This document shows positions 7,077 through 14,061 of a stretch of 19,762 bases of DNA, one piece after another. Source of the DNA: JBBTSQ01 sp038078755 (GTDB lineage: Bacteria; Patescibacteriota; Minisyncoccia; Phycocordibacterales; JBAYGS01); contig JBBTSQ010000023.1 of assembly GCA_038078755.1 (NCBI GenBank), forward strand, positions 1 through 19,762, given 5' to 3'. How positions within the stretch are numbered: position 1 is the first letter of the stretch; every line of letters begins with the position of its first letter. Both the position numbers and the translations under genes were made by a program. The notes below the pieces were generated by a model, which saw only the letters and a list, made by a program, of their open reading frames with translations, searched no databases and was not told the origin of the DNA.

Positions 7077-8138
7077 CTACCAAGCTCGTGCTTCCGGAGC
7101 TGGCCGGATTTTTTCAAGCCAATTTCGCAAGCAGTAAGTGCCGATGCCGATGCCTGCACCGATGATCATAAAAATCACGCATCGCAAATAGTCTTCGGCA
7201 AATATGGGATTGAACGATGGGAATAGCGCATATTCAAGCGCCGTGCCACTCGCCGCTCCAACACCTGCCGCCAGAGACTTGCTACACGCTATCCGCAAAA
7301 AGACCATCACGAAGAGATCGAGGATTAGGATTGCGATAACGACCACGATCGGTATGGTCGCGACGAGTGCAATCACGGGCATGATGGCAAATGCCAGCAT
7401 ACCAAGGATACTTGCGATCAATCCCGCGAAGATGTTTATCGGTCGAACGACTGGAACACCTTCGGCTTTGTTTGGCGACTCAACGTTAAGCTCAAACCAC
7501 TCTGCCACTCGATCCCATAACTCGAATCGTTCGGGGATGAGGCACACCACTCCATCAGTCAGTGTGTGAGCAAAAGGTATCTCCTTGGCTGATAGGCACT
7601 CTGCCCACTCGCCGATCTTTTTTGCGCCGAGAGTAAACAGCTTGTAGAGCGGCCAAGATAGTGGGCCGGATTTAGCATGGATTTCGTGAGCTTTTGGCCA
7701 GCTAGCATAAGTGATGAGGGGCACCAGTAGCCAGACAAAGGAGGCGCCATTTACGAACAATGCATTTTTTGGACCATTTCCTCCCACATGAGTAGTAATA
7801 CCTAAATACACATTCTCAAGTATTCCGATGCAGAAAAACAATGTCCCTACCCAGATAAAAGGAGAAAATCCTGTGAGGGCATCCACGATTTTTTCGAGAG
7901 GATCTTCCATCTTCTTCCGAAAGCAAGCTACACCCTCGCGAATACTTTTCCGTAAATCCTGAAAGGTTTTGCGCACATCCATCATCGCGAGGATACACTC
8001 CTTCACATTGGTGGTAATAACGGCGAGCAAAAATCCGAGCACGACACCGATAATCGGGCCGAAGCGCAGGGATACGAAGTAGCCAAAAAGGACGCCGATC
8101 GCGGCACCCTTACCGATATTGAATTTGTCGAGGTTCAT
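7077..8138 (-). CDS. Multi-pass membrane protein of unknown function
   Basis: 353 residues. Membrane segments can be seen at about residues 12-45 (one or two helices, GVLFGYFVSLRFGPIIGVVL), 92-112, 128-146, 235-285 (a long hydrophobic stretch, probably two helices) and 318-340. A charged cytoplasm-like stretch (DVRKTFQDLRKSIREG) lies between the first and second groups. The C-terminus is basic (RNWLEKIRPAPEARAW). No transporter or enzyme motif was recognised. The N-terminus MNLDKFNIGKGAAIG has no cleavable signal. It has its own terminator, and no clear Shine-Dalgarno or promoter could be assigned. The reading frame and composition are convincing; the function is unknown. Confidence 0.82.
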   Translation of the reverse strand: MNLDKFNIGKGAAIGVLFGYFVSLRFGPIIGVVLGFLLAVITTNVKECILAMMDVRKTFQDLRKSIREGVACFRKKMEDPLEKIVDALTGFSPFIWVGTLFFCIGILENVYLGITTHVGGNGPKNALFVNGASFVWLLVPLITYASWPKAHEIHAKSGPLSWPLYKLFTLGAKKIGEWAECLSAKEIPFAHTLTDGVVCLIPERFELWDRVAEWFELNVESPNKAEGVPVVRPINIFAGLIASILGMLAFAIMPVIALVATIPIVVVIAILILDLFVMVFLRIACSKSLAAGVGAASGTALEYALFPSFNPIFAEDYLRCVIFMIIGAGIGIGTYCLRNWLEKIRPAPEARAW

Positions 8139-8216
8139 AGGTCAATCTTTCTGTTTGAGTTCCATAGATGATGGTGGCATAAAAGATGTGTAAACGCAAG
8201 TCGTATTCATTTTTGT

Positions 8217-8245
8217 AAAAGGCTAAGACGGTGTCTTAGCCTTTT
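8217..8245. terminator. Symmetric hairpin upstream of the multi-TM protein gene
   Basis: A perfect 13-bp stem (8217-8229 with 8233-8245), beginning with four A and ending with four T, loop GGT. It may end readthrough from the minus-strand NYN gene. Confidence 0.65.
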
Positions 8246-8249
8246 AGGT

Positions 8250-8263
8250 GGCTCTGTTGAGCC
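8250..8263 (+). repeat. Hairpin repeat GGCTnnGTTGAGCC, copy 2
   Basis: GGCTCTGTTGAGCC. The same 14-base pattern, with only the two middle bases changed, occurs at 2611-2624 and, on the minus strand, at 11727-11740. Confidence 0.7.
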
Positions 8264-8268
8264 ATTTT

Positions 8269-8313
8269 AAAACCTCCCGATTTCGACGGGCTACGTCGGA
8301 ATCGGGAGGTTTT
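8269..8313 (-). terminator. Long terminator of the NYN protein gene
   Basis: A 20-bp stem (8269-8288 with 8294-8313) with one G-T pair and a 5-base loop. Both ends carry AAAA/TTTT, so either strand could use it. The nearest gene that ends into it is on the minus strand. Confidence 0.82.
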
Positions 8314-8327
8314 GTCTTGTCTTTCAC

Positions 8328-8340
8328 TATACTTTTTACT
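8328..8340 (+). repeat. Intergenic repeat TATACTTTTTACT, copy 3
   Basis: Exact 13-mer next to the terminator at 8269-8313, followed by TCATACTTTATACC. Confidence 0.8.
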
Positions 8341-8360
8341 TCATACTTTATACCCTCTTC

Positions 8361-8981
8361 CTACATATCTCTTTCTGGACGCTCACTTGCAGGCAATGCC
8401 GGTCCAGTCTTCGGTACTGCTGGTGCCTGGCGCATCGCCCGTCGAGGAGGACGACTACTGTAGTTGGCTCGCTGACTTCCCAACAGATATTTGCGAGGAT
8501 TTTCATCGAGATCAATGAATTGGTCGCATGCTTCCTTAAGCTTGAGTGATGATGATTTACCAAATGACACCACTTCTACTTGGCATCCTTCGTGAATTTG
8601 CAAATATTCAACTAGTGGCACAAAATCGCCGTCTCCTGAAATTAAAATAATGGCATCGAGCTTGGGTGCGAGCTTGATAGCATCCACCGCAAGGCCGACA
8701 TCCCAATCGGCTTTCTTACTGCCACCAGCAAAAATCTGGAGGTCTTTGGTTTTGGTTTCAATGCCCGCTTTCTCGAGTGCTTCAAAAAAGTTTTTCTCAT
8801 CCCCCGATTCGGTGGTGATCACATAGGCGACAGCGCGGATGAGTGCGCGGTCAGCTAAGGCGTCTTTCACTACTTGGCCGAAATTTACCTTGGCTCCGTA
8901 GAGATTTTTGGCGGTGTGATAGAGATTTTGTGTGTCGATAAAGATACCGACGCGTTGTTCTGAATGTTTAATGACGGTCAT
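8361..8981 (-). CDS. NYN-domain (LabA/DUF88-like) protein, probable RNase
   Basis: 206 residues. The NYN (PIN-like) fold is shown by VGIFIDTQNLYHTAKNLYG near the N-terminus (D16, N19), KKADWDVGLAVDAIKLAP (D92, D94, D100) and ILISGDGDFVPLVEYLQ (D117, D119). These aspartates form the expected acidic cluster that binds a metal ion. The C-terminal 45 residues are basic, rich in arginine and proline, and probably disordered (SSRPPRRAMRQAPAVP), possibly for RNA contact. NYN proteins are predicted nucleases acting on RNA; for LabA-like members the role is often uncertain. The ATG at 8981 follows a repeat-derived spacer, and a TATATC box 5 bases before it may serve as a leaderless -10. A terminator follows the gene. 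Confidence 0.9.
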   Translation of the reverse strand: MTVIKHSEQRVGIFIDTQNLYHTAKNLYGAKVNFGQVVKDALADRALIRAVAYVITTESGDEKNFFEALEKAGIETKTKDLQIFAGGSKKADWDVGLAVDAIKLAPKLDAIILISGDGDFVPLVEYLQIHEGCQVEVVSFGKSSSLKLKEACDQFIDLDENPRKYLLGSQRANYSSRPPRRAMRQAPAVPKTGPALPASERPERDM

Positions 8982-8984
8982 AAG

Positions 8985-9016
8985 ATGATATATGAATTAT
9001 GATTCATGATGTATGA
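8985..9016. repeat. Intergenic repeat family GATTCATGAT, NYN upstream copy
   Basis: The gap between the NYN and four-helix genes contains GATTCATGAT at 9001-9010, flanked by degenerate copies (ATGAATTATG, GTATGAATAA). The same 10-mer recurs at 9420-9429, 9434-9443 (both minus), 13728-13737 and 13735-13744. Confidence 0.65.
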
Positions 9017-9037
9017 ATAAAGAGAATACAGGTGAGT

Positions 9038-9424
9038 TTATAAAAATGTTTTACTTTTACTGATCAATCCCTGTAATAATTGATGAGCGATGTTCATCTG
9101 GGCAATAATTTTTTCAAAAGTCTGGGTCGTAATATACCTAATATCTCGAACGAGAATTAATTGATTTTTTAACTCTGTCAAAGAACCCTGGGCGAGGTAG
9201 TAGAATTGTATCTTTTCCTTGTATCCGTGTCTACCAAAGCCCTCGGCGATGTTGGATGTAATAGAAACCGCTGCTCGGCGCATCTGCGAGGTCAAACCAA
9301 AAAGCTCTTCTTTCGGAAATAGTTTTGAGATTGTGTATATTTCTAAAACGAGATTGTGATTTTCTCGCCACGCATTCAAATCAGTAAATTCTTTGATTTT
9401 CTTAGGTTCTACTTCCTGAATCAT
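9038..9424 (-). CDS. Four-helix-bundle protein (23S rRNA intervening-sequence protein family)
   Basis: 128 residues from the ATG at 9422-9424. A longer frame from a TTG at 9445 would only add residues encoded by the intergenic repeat, so it was not used. Diagnostic segments are FTDLNAWRENHNLVLEIY, FPKEELFGLTSQMRRAAVSI and TSNIAEGFGRHGYKEKIQFY. The family forms a small four-helix bundle and assembles as a pentamer in solved members. It was first found inside intervening sequences of 23S rRNA genes, but most copies, as here, are free-standing. The function is not known; diversity-generating elements use a related fold. It begins 25 bases after the rpsO stop and may be co-transcribed with rpsO. 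Confidence 0.92.
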   Translation of the reverse strand: MIQEVEPKKIKEFTDLNAWRENHNLVLEIYTISKLFPKEELFGLTSQMRRAAVSITSNIAEGFGRHGYKEKIQFYYLAQGSLTELKNQLILVRDIRYITTQTFEKIIAQMNIAHQLLQGLISKSKTFL

Positions 9425-9443
9425 GAATCGTAAATCATGAATC
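9420..9443 (-). repeat. Intergenic repeat family GATTCATGAT, two copies at the start of the four-helix gene
   Basis: Minus-strand GATTCATGAT at 9420-9429 and 9434-9443. The first copy contains the start codon of the four-helix gene. Confidence 0.65.
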
Positions 9444-9448
9444 AATTC

Positions 9449-9715
9449 CTACTTCTTCAAATCGAGCTTCTTCAAGAGGGCGTTGTATCGGCGAGGGTTT
9501 TTCTTGGCGAGATACTTCATATGAGACTGACGATCGGCTACCATAGCGAGCAGACCGCGTCGAGAGTGATTGTCTTTCTTGTGAATCTTCAAGTGAGAAG
9601 CCAATTCTTCGATACGCTTGGTCAAAATAGCGACCTGTACTTCAGATGAGCCGGTATCCTTGTCGTGGACACCTACCTCCTTGATGATTTTTGCCTTTTT
9701 CACTGTTGAAATCAT
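9449..9715 (-). CDS. rpsO: 30S ribosomal protein S15
   Basis: 88 residues, the usual length. The sequence contains the S15 signature regions DTGSSEVQVAILTKRIEELA, HLKIHKKDNHSRRGLLAMV and YLAKKNPRRYNALLKKLDL. S15 binds the central domain of 16S rRNA early in assembly of the small subunit. In many bacteria rpsO is followed by pnp; here pnp is about 5 kb away and the next gene encodes a four-helix-bundle protein. A very good promoter is present, and its predicted start lies only 3 bases before the ATG. The S15 autoregulatory leader known in E. coli therefore cannot exist in that form. Confidence 0.98.
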   Translation of the reverse strand: MISTVKKAKIIKEVGVHDKDTGSSEVQVAILTKRIEELASHLKIHKKDNHSRRGLLAMVADRQSHMKYLAKKNPRRYNALLKKLDLKK

Positions 9716-9724
9716 AGTGGGTCA

Positions 9725-9753
9725 AGTATAGCATAGCTCCCCTATTTTTGCAA
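9725..9753 (-). promoter_or_regulatory. Strong rpsO promoter giving an almost leaderless mRNA
   Basis: Minus strand: TTGCAA (9748-9753), 17 bases, then TGC-TATACT (hexamer 9725-9730). Predicted +1 at 9718 leaves ACT before the ATG. Confidence 0.72.
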
Positions 9754-9851
9754 CCCGAAGGGGTAGAATTAAGAATCTAGATTCAAGATTTATGAATGAG
9801 AGAAAATGACCAAAAACAGACCCTAAAGACTCGGTTTTTTTGGAAAACTAT

Positions 9852-9885
9852 AGAAAAACCCCACCTGCGCGAACGCGGGTGGGGT
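9852..9885 (-). terminator. Terminator of the secreted protein gene
   Basis: A 12-bp stem (9858-9869 with 9874-9885) with one G-T pair and a CGAA loop. On the minus strand it is followed by five T. Confidence 0.88.
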
Positions 9886-9899
9886 GCGAATGATCAATA

Positions 9900-11612
9900 C
9901 TACTCGGCAACGGCTCTGAACACATTGGTCAATCCGTTTGTTCGGGTGAAGTAGGTGTAACAACCAATCTTGCCCGATGCATCTGTTGGCATGAAGCCTG
10001 CTCCAGAAATCGCATCGCGCCACACCCTGAGGTCAGTCGTGACCTGGATTTTGTAACGCCTTGCCGGGTCGCAGTCGAACTCGACTGAGGCGACCGTTGA
10101 GGGCCCAGCGCCAACCCAGAGAGGATCGCCCGGACCAATATCTTTGACCCAGAGGATTTTTCCTTCACTCCAATTAGCCGGGCGAGTTTCTGATATCAGA
10201 GCGCTTGTATCAACAGTAAGGCTGGCAGCGTTTGCGCTGATAACCCCTACTCCCAAATACTGTTGAGGCGATGTTGCCGACCAAGACACACTACCGATGT
10301 CAATCCCCCACATGGTGATTGTTTTGAGGGTCAGTGTTTTGGTGGTGCCTTTCGGAACCACCAAACCTGAGCCATCAAGGGTAAATGTGACGACTCCAGG
10401 CGCACTCGGATTAACGAGATTCGCGCTGGAAGTTACTGCTGTCGCTCCATCGAAGAGTCGGCAGTTTGTCAGGTGTAGTGGATAGACATTTGAAACCGAG
10501 AGTGACAGTTGTAACACAGGCACCCGCACGTCTTCACTTGATTGTGAAGCGTCAAGTATGAACTGTCCCATCACTACCCCCGCTCTCCCCCCAAAAACCC
10601 TCTGAGGTTGAAATGCCGGATCCGGACGAATCCGGAGCGCCGGACCGCGAGCGGTCATAGTGCTACTGAATACGGGACCTCGTTGCGTTGAGAGGAACTT
10701 CCAACCATAGGTTTGTCCTTGGGGTTGGAGCGGAGCCGGATCAATGTTAAGCCGAATCTTGCCCATATTGAAGAACGAGCTCCCAATATTTCCTTTGATC
10801 AAGAGTCGATTGGTTCCCGGATTGAGTGTGATTGTGTCATTGAAGTAGGCTGTTCCCACTTTTCCACTAATCAGTTCACCAGTGTTCACATCGACGGGTC
10901 CAGCAAGAACCGTATTTTGCTCGTCCACAATGTAGAGGTTTGTGATTTTCGACACTTCCCCGAAATCGCTTTCAATGCCAACATCAAGAAAAGGGATACT
11001 GATCCTTTCCGCAGGAGAAACGACAAGGTCGAATCCGCCGAGGACCTGAGAAGGCGTCCCAATCGAGACATTTGCATCCACCAGAAGTGAAGAACTGCGG
11101 ATTTTTAAATCTCCACAGAGATCCAGTTCGCTTACTGTGTGTAGTGCGCTTTGAATCGGCAAAATACCGGAGACAGTTGCATCCGTCCCAATACTGATGA
11201 CATTCAATCCCACTGTCTTCCCGACGTATTCTGAAACGTCATCAGACATAAGGATGGCGATGGTCCATGTTCTCGAAGCACTGTTGCCTCCACTGTTACC
11301 CACCGGGTAACCACTCACCCTTGCTTGATGGTTTAGGTCGAACGGAGTGCCCCAGAATCCAAGTAGGCCATCGTCACGCAAAAGCACGATACGCCCGAAG
11401 TTGTCATTTGGGACACTACCTATTCTCTGAATTTGAATTGTCGGTGTTATCCATTCACTGACCGTGTTGGTAAACGTGATGTTGATCATCGGTATGATCG
11501 CGCGACGGACGGCAACTGTTGCAGGCATAGCCGAGCCACCAACAAGAAGATCTGCTTGAACCAACCCTGCGGTGAGCAGGAATGTGGCGACGAGGAGAAT
11601 TAGTTTTTTCAT
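9900..11612 (-). CDS. Secreted beta-rich protein of unknown function
   Basis: 570 residues. A clear signal peptide (MKKLILLVATFLLTAGLVQA, cleavage likely after A20) is followed by a polar, Thr/Ser/Val-rich mature part, typical of beta-sandwich surface proteins. Recurring features include alternating polar and hydrophobic stretches such as VSISFP-like and TLTLKTITMWGID. The last 80 residues (TVASVEFDCDPARRYKIQV, then LRVWRDAISGAGFM and NVFRAVAE) resemble the small C-terminal modules of extracellular proteins in other phyla, with no precise family named. It is likely exported by Sec and placed on the cell surface. It has a textbook promoter, a 66-base leader and a Shine-Dalgarno-like AAAGGA, unlike the leaderless genes around it. 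Coding call secure; function unknown. Confidence 0.85.
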   Translation of the reverse strand: MKKLILLVATFLLTAGLVQADLLVGGSAMPATVAVRRAIIPMINITFTNTVSEWITPTIQIQRIGSVPNDNFGRIVLLRDDGLLGFWGTPFDLNHQARVSGYPVGNSGGNSASRTWTIAILMSDDVSEYVGKTVGLNVISIGTDATVSGILPIQSALHTVSELDLCGDLKIRSSSLLVDANVSIGTPSQVLGGFDLVVSPAERISIPFLDVGIESDFGEVSKITNLYIVDEQNTVLAGPVDVNTGELISGKVGTAYFNDTITLNPGTNRLLIKGNIGSSFFNMGKIRLNIDPAPLQPQGQTYGWKFLSTQRGPVFSSTMTARGPALRIRPDPAFQPQRVFGGRAGVVMGQFILDASQSSEDVRVPVLQLSLSVSNVYPLHLTNCRLFDGATAVTSSANLVNPSAPGVVTFTLDGSGLVVPKGTTKTLTLKTITMWGIDIGSVSWSATSPQQYLGVGVISANAASLTVDTSALISETRPANWSEGKILWVKDIGPGDPLWVGAGPSTVASVEFDCDPARRYKIQVTTDLRVWRDAISGAGFMPTDASGKIGCYTYFTRTNGLTNVFRAVAE

Positions 11613-11678
11613 ATTCCGTTTTTCCTTTCGTGTTGTTTACAAAGACCAATGAAACCAGTCAGAATGAATGGTTTTTCT

Positions 11679-11714
11679 GGGTATATTATATACCCAAAGC
11701 CCCCATCTTGTCAA
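11679..11714 (-). promoter_or_regulatory. Consensus sigma70 promoter of the secreted protein gene, with a palindrome over the -10
   Basis: Minus strand: perfect TTGACA (11709-11714), 18 bases, perfect TATAAT (11685-11690). The -10 lies in a 17-base near-palindrome, GGGTATATTATATACCC (11679-11695), which could be an operator. +1 is predicted near 11678. Confidence 0.75.
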
Positions 11715-11726
11715 TAGCTATGAAAT

Positions 11727-11740
11727 GGCTCAACGAAGCC
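11727..11740 (-). repeat. Hairpin repeat GGCTnnGTTGAGCC, copy 3
   Basis: Minus-strand GGCTTCGTTGAGCC, adjacent to a larger palindrome built from the same core. Confidence 0.7.
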
Positions 11741-11741
11741 A

Positions 11742-11777
11742 TTCCAACGGCTCAACAGGCCTGTTGAGCCGTTGGAA
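11742..11777. repeat. Perfect 36-bp palindrome between divergent promoters
   Basis: Half-site TTCCAACGGCTCAACAGG is followed at once by its exact reverse complement. It lies between the secreted-protein promoter and the xer promoter, so it is not at the end of either gene, and no T-run follows on either strand. It shares CAACGGCTCA with the 18-bp stem at 2560-2598. Confidence 0.85.
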
Positions 11778-11821
11778 ATCTTCATCTTAGACTGATGTCG
11801 CACAATATTTCGGTGGGAATT

Positions 11822-11830
11822 TGATATACT
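11822..11830 (+). promoter_or_regulatory. Extended -10 promoter of the Xer-type recombinase gene (leaderless type)
   Basis: TGA-TATACT with the hexamer at 11825-11830, 7 bases before the ATG at 11838. No convincing -35. Confidence 0.58.
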
Positions 11831-11837
11831 TGCGGGT

Positions 11838-12767
11838 ATGGGAAGCACCTCAACTAACATTGTCGAACTTAAGCAGCAGTTTTTGGAATATGTGGAAATT
11901 GAAAAAGGGCGGAGTGTGAAGACGGTGGAAAATTATGATCACTACTTGCGGCGTTTTTTGGAATTTTCCAAAGCTAAACAACCGAAAGATATTACCGAAA
12001 ATAGTGTTCGCGAATATCGCCTCTGGCTCAATCGACAGGACAATCGACAAGTGCAAAACAAAGGCACGCTGAAGAAAAAGACGCAGGCGTATCACCTGAT
12101 TGCTTTGCGTGCATTTCTCAAATACTTGGCCAAGCGTGGAGTGGCCACCATTTCTCCCGAAATGATCGAGTTGCCGAAAATCGGTGAACGGCATCTCGAT
12201 TTGATTACCACCGAAGAGCTCACTCGGTTTTTGAACGCGCCAAGCGGTACTGATCTCAAAAGTTTGCGTGACAAAGCGATACTTGAATTACTTTTTTCCA
12301 CTGGCCTGCGCGTGTCGGAGCTGTGTTCTCTATCACGCGACCTTAATTTGAAGAGCGACGAGTTTTCGGTGCGAGGCAAGGGCGAAAAAGTGCGGGTGGT
12401 CTTCCTCTCCCCTGCCGCCAAAGAGGCGTTGATTACCTATCTCGACAAACGGACAGATATTGACGATGCATTGTTTGTAAAAGTGGATGGCAAAGAACGA
12501 GCGGAAGGCGAAGAGCTTCGACTGACCAAACGCTCGATCGAGCGGATTGTGAAGCACTATGCGATCAAGGCGGGTATTTCCAAAAAAGTCACGCCACACG
12601 TGGTACGGCATTGTTTTGCCACTGACCTGCTCTCAAACGGCGCCGATTTGCGCAGTGTGCAGGCGCTCCTCGGCCACGCGTCGATCAACACTACCCAGAT
12701 GTATACGCACGTGACCGACAAGCATTTGCGGGATATTCACAAGAAGTTTCATAGCAGGAAAGTATAA
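11838..12767 (+). CDS. XerC/XerD-type tyrosine recombinase
   Basis: 309 residues, the usual Xer length. The N-terminal SAM-like core-binding domain (about 10-105) contains YVEIEKGRSVKTVENYDHYL and ALRAFLKYLAKRG. The catalytic domain has all expected residues: R158 in STGLRVSELCSL, K181 in VRGKGEKVRVV, H254 and R257 in TPHVVRHCFATDLL, H280 in LLGHASINTTQ, and the nucleophile Y289 in MYTHV. Xer proteins resolve chromosome dimers at dif near the terminus. A single Xer is common in reduced genomes, so XerC and XerD cannot be told apart here. No phage or plasmid genes surround it, which favours a housekeeping role. Its -10 box ends 7 bases before the ATG. A 22-bp hairpin ends transcription. Confidence 0.95.
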   Translation: MGSTSTNIVELKQQFLEYVEIEKGRSVKTVENYDHYLRRFLEFSKAKQPKDITENSVREYRLWLNRQDNRQVQNKGTLKKKTQAYHLIALRAFLKYLAKRGVATISPEMIELPKIGERHLDLITTEELTRFLNAPSGTDLKSLRDKAILELLFSTGLRVSELCSLSRDLNLKSDEFSVRGKGEKVRVVFLSPAAKEALITYLDKRTDIDDALFVKVDGKERAEGEELRLTKRSIERIVKHYAIKAGISKKVTPHVVRHCFATDLLSNGADLRSVQALLGHASINTTQMYTHVTDKHLRDIHKKFHSRKV

Positions 12768-12774
12768 AGTACCA

Positions 12775-12787
12775 AGTAAAAAGTATA
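12775..12787 (-). repeat. Intergenic repeat TATACTTTTTACT, copy 4
   Basis: Exact 13-mer on the minus strand, left of the xer terminator. Copy 5 lies on the other side in the opposite direction. Confidence 0.8.
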
Positions 12788-12839
12788 AAGCAAAAACCCC
12801 CCGAAAATCGGCAACCAATTTTCGGGGGGTTTTTGCTTT
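12787..12839. terminator. Terminator after the Xer-type recombinase gene
   Basis: A 22-bp perfect stem (12787-12808 with 12818-12839) containing CCCCCC/GGGGGG flanked by AAAAA/TTTTT, 9-base loop. Confidence 0.88.
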
Positions 12840-12906
12840 CTATCCCGACGCCTGCTGGGTCGGGACTACGACTGGGTTCCGATGTGTAGGTCGGAGCTTT
12901 ATACTT

Positions 12907-12919
12907 TATACTTTTTACC
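12907..12919 (+). repeat. Intergenic repeat TATACTTTTTACC, variant copy 5
   Basis: One mismatch from the 13-mer, immediately upstream of the exonuclease III promoter. Confidence 0.7.
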
Positions 12920-12920
12920 T

Positions 12921-12926
12921 TATACT
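12921..12926 (+). promoter_or_regulatory. -10 box of the exonuclease III gene (leaderless type)
   Basis: TATACT followed by TCTCCT and then ATG, placing +1 on the start codon. TTTATA (12898-12903) is a possible -35 at 17 bases. Confidence 0.55.
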
Positions 12927-12932
12927 TCTCCT

Positions 12933-13727
12933 ATGAAAATAATCTCATGGAACGTAAATGGTATTCGGGCGGTGCATAAAAAAGGATTATTTACGCCATT
13001 TATCGAAAAATATCAGCCCGATATTTTGTGTTTGCAGGAGACAAAGGCGCAACAAAGCCAGTCCGAAGTCGATTTGCCTGACTACGAAGAATATTGGAAT
13101 TCGGCGGAGAAAAAAGGCTACTCTGGCACGGCTATTTTTACTAAAACTAAGCCCCTTTCTATAATTAACGGTTTGCCAGAGGCGATTGTTAAAAAATATG
13201 GTCTCTGCGCCGACAAGTATGGTGACCCTTTAACCGAAGGCCGAGTGATCGCCGCCGAATTCAAAGATTTTTATGTGGTCACAGTCTATACGCCAAATGC
13301 AAAGGATGATTTGAGTCGAATTCCCCTTCGTCACAAGCAGTGGGACCCGGCATTTTTGGCATATTGTAAATTTCTCGAAAAAAAGAAGCCGGTGATTTTC
13401 TGCGGAGATTTAAATGTGGCGCACACTCCCGACGATTTAGCCCGACCAAAAGAAAATGTTGGTCTCAAGGGTTTTACTGCTGAAGAGCGAGCTGGTTTTC
13501 AGGCTTTTGTTGACGCCGGCTTCATAGACACGTTTCGCCATTTCAAAAAAGGCAATGGCCACTACACCTGGTGGTCGCATTTTGCCAACGCCCGCGCCCG
13601 CAATGTCGGTTGGAGAATTGATTATGTACTTATCTCCCCTACGCTCCTCCCTCGCTTGAAACGCGCCGAGATTCTACCAGAAGTTTTTGGCTCGGACCAT
13701 TGCCCGGTTTCGATTGAGATGAGATAG
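12933..13727 (+). CDS. xth: Exodeoxyribonuclease III / AP endonuclease
   Basis: 264 residues from the ATG at 12933 (MKIISWNVNGIRAVHKKGLF). A longer frame from 12882 would read through the promoter and repeat, so it was not used. The EEP-fold catalytic residues are all visible: N7 (SWNVNG), E36 (LCLQETKA), Y119 (VYTPNA), D159 and N161 (FCGDLNVAHTP), D230 (WRIDYVL), and D255/H256 (GSDHCPVS). The enzyme cuts DNA at abasic sites and removes nucleotides from 3' ends during base excision repair. The sequence is nearer to the ExoA/Xth type than to eukaryotic APE2. It stands alone between its own promoter and a strong hairpin. Confidence 0.97.
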   Translation: MKIISWNVNGIRAVHKKGLFTPFIEKYQPDILCLQETKAQQSQSEVDLPDYEEYWNSAEKKGYSGTAIFTKTKPLSIINGLPEAIVKKYGLCADKYGDPLTEGRVIAAEFKDFYVVTVYTPNAKDDLSRIPLRHKQWDPAFLAYCKFLEKKKPVIFCGDLNVAHTPDDLARPKENVGLKGFTAEERAGFQAFVDAGFIDTFRHFKKGNGHYTWWSHFANARARNVGWRIDYVLISPTLLPRLKRAEILPEVFGSDHCPVSIEMR

Positions 13728-13752
13728 GATTCATGATTCATGATTTATGAAT
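13728..13752. repeat. Intergenic repeat family GATTCATGAT, two overlapping copies after exonuclease III
   Basis: GATTCATGAT at 13728-13737 and 13735-13744, then TTATGAAT. Confidence 0.65.
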
Positions 13753-13754
13753 GA

Positions 13755-13794
13755 AAAAGAAAAAGCCCCGTTTTCTCTTCTGAGAAAACGGGGC
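13755..13794 (-). terminator. Terminator between convergent exonuclease III and small-protein genes
   Basis: A perfect 13-bp stem (13765-13777 with 13782-13794), loop TTCT. On the minus strand it is followed by TTTTTCTTTTTC. On the plus strand the tail is poor, but it probably also slows transcription from xth. Confidence 0.88.
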
Positions 13795-13799
13795 AAGTT

Positions 13800-14057
13800 T
13801 TAGTGTGGCTGTAAGTCGCCACCAATCAATCTCGCCAAGCGCAAAGCTTCGGCTACGGGGACAGATCTCGGTTTGATCCGTGCTTCACGAGCTTCAGCTT
13901 CGCGTTCGAGCTTCTCGTGACGGGCTTCTGCCGCATCCAGCATTTTCGCAATTTTAGCTAGTTCTTTTGCCGTGGGGTAACGGATGAAACCGGCGAATAA
14001 TTGCTTGACATTTATTCGAGGAGGAGCGTGTTTCGGAGGTGGTACAGTAATGCGCAT
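13800..14057 (-). CDS. Small coiled-coil-like hypothetical protein (paralogue of its upstream neighbour)
   Basis: 85 residues from the ATG at 14057, which has a good Shine-Dalgarno sequence (AAAGGTG 5 bases upstream). A longer frame to 14111 exists but overlaps the preceding gene. The middle (AKELAKIAKMLDAAEARHEK, then LEREAEAREARI) is helical and charged, likely a coiled coil, and is followed by KPRSVPVAEALRLARLIGG. It aligns without gaps to the gene at 14062-14292: Y-x3-x-E-[VL]-A-[RK]-I, then E-x4-A-R-x-A-x-I-x-P-R-x-V-P. About 16 of 44 positions are identical. The start lies 4 bases from the neighbour's stop, so the two are translationally coupled. Function unknown. Confidence 0.7.
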   Translation of the reverse strand: MRITVPPPKHAPPRINVKQLFAGFIRYPTAKELAKIAKMLDAAEARHEKLEREAEAREARIKPRSVPVAEALRLARLIGGDLQPH

Positions 14058-14061
14058 AAGT

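Noticed and set aside
9425..9445. TTG start for the four-helix-bundle gene.
   Set aside because: The extra residues come from the GATTCATGAT repeat, and an ATG fits the family start.
11838..12767. Xer-type recombinase as integrase of a local mobile element.
   Set aside because: It has the length and motifs of housekeeping Xer proteins, no att-like repeats flank it, and the tRNA-Gly insert is 5 kb away. It could still act on that insert in trans.
12882..12932. Earlier start for exonuclease III.
   Set aside because: The added residues are encoded by the intergenic repeat and promoter; the family begins at MKIISWNVNG.
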